A DNA stretch of 64,000 nucleotides from Leptolinea sp. HRD-7 (lineage in GTDB: Bacteria; Chloroflexota; Anaerolineae; Anaerolineales; Anaerolineaceae), in the NCBI GenBank assembly GCA_024363285.1, contig AP024710.1:1892001-1956000 (forward strand), written 5' to 3'. Shown one piece after another: positions 63,909 to 64,000 of the stretch (its first letter is position 1; every line of letters starts with the position of its first letter). The notes under the pieces are model-generated. The model had not been told where the DNA came from, made no database searches, and saw nothing but the letters and a program-made list of their open reading frames with translations. The position numbers and the translations under genes were made by a program.

Positions 63909-64000
63909 AACCGATGATCCCTTCCGGAGCAGTAATTATGTTTAGATTATAGCAAACACATAATCATTAACGTCAAATAATTGGGGGGTGCAAAAAATTT

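Overview
The window reads as a stretch of a chromosome from a motile, probably monoderm-like bacterium. The gene set fits Chloroflexota, class Anaerolineae, but that placement is an inference from gene style; no rRNA gene is present to test it. Codon use is even, GC is near 50 percent, Shine-Dalgarno sites are clear, and genes are tightly packed. No phage, insertion sequence or CRISPR array was seen.

Positions 1-38527 hold one long flagellar and chemotaxis region. It opens with the end of flgM, then flgN-flgK-flgL-csrA. A block of sugar-modification genes follows (4055-13206: TPR-linked glycosyltransferases, an FkbM methyltransferase, an SUMF1-like protein, and two GT92-like paralogues around a GT4 enzyme). 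This block sits directly before the flagellin gene and probably decorates the filament. Next come flagellin, fliD, three tandem flaG genes and fliS, then the basal body, export and hook genes (flgC, fliE-F-G-H-I-J, a lytic transglycosylase, flgB, fliK, flgD, a TIGR02530-type gene, flgE, a second FliK-like gene, a FlhB C-domain paralogue and a PilZ gene). L- and P-ring genes (flgH, flgI) are not in the window. Chemotaxis follows: cheA, cheC, cheD, cheY, cheB, cheR, two cheX genes, a small ORF, a ParA-type ATPase, a cheW with a long disordered N-terminus, a chemoreceptor gene and a second cheW.

Positions 43250-51530 hold a lipoprotein, tatC-tatA-tatB, a GH3 beta-glucosidase beside the decayed remnant of a GH1 beta-glucosidase, a frameshifted GT-C-type membrane protein, and tRNA-Lys(CTT). 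Positions 51598-59792 are a minus-strand run: DUF3592 protein, an 830-residue pseudo-receiver protein ending in a transposase-like fold, DNA polymerase I, and a large TPR protein. Positions 59920-63390 encode UDP-ManNAc dehydrogenase, UDP-GlcNAc 2-epimerase and a glycosyltransferase (cell-surface polysaccharide); a phosphoribosyltransferase closes the window.

Two features stand out. First, the leaders of the late filament genes carry short RNA hairpins with GGA in the loop: the flagellin leader (two hairpins, the second containing the ribosome-binding site), the flaG1 leader (one) and the flaG3 leader (two). GGA triplets are spaced 22-24 nt. This is the design expected for CsrA repression, csrA lies in the same locus, and fliW (its usual antagonist) is not seen. 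A perfect sigma-28 promoter precedes flaG2. Second, a ParA-type ATPase sits beside a CheW protein with a long disordered N-terminus, and the small ORF before them shares a short motif with that N-terminus. The set resembles the ParC/ParP system that positions chemoreceptor arrays.
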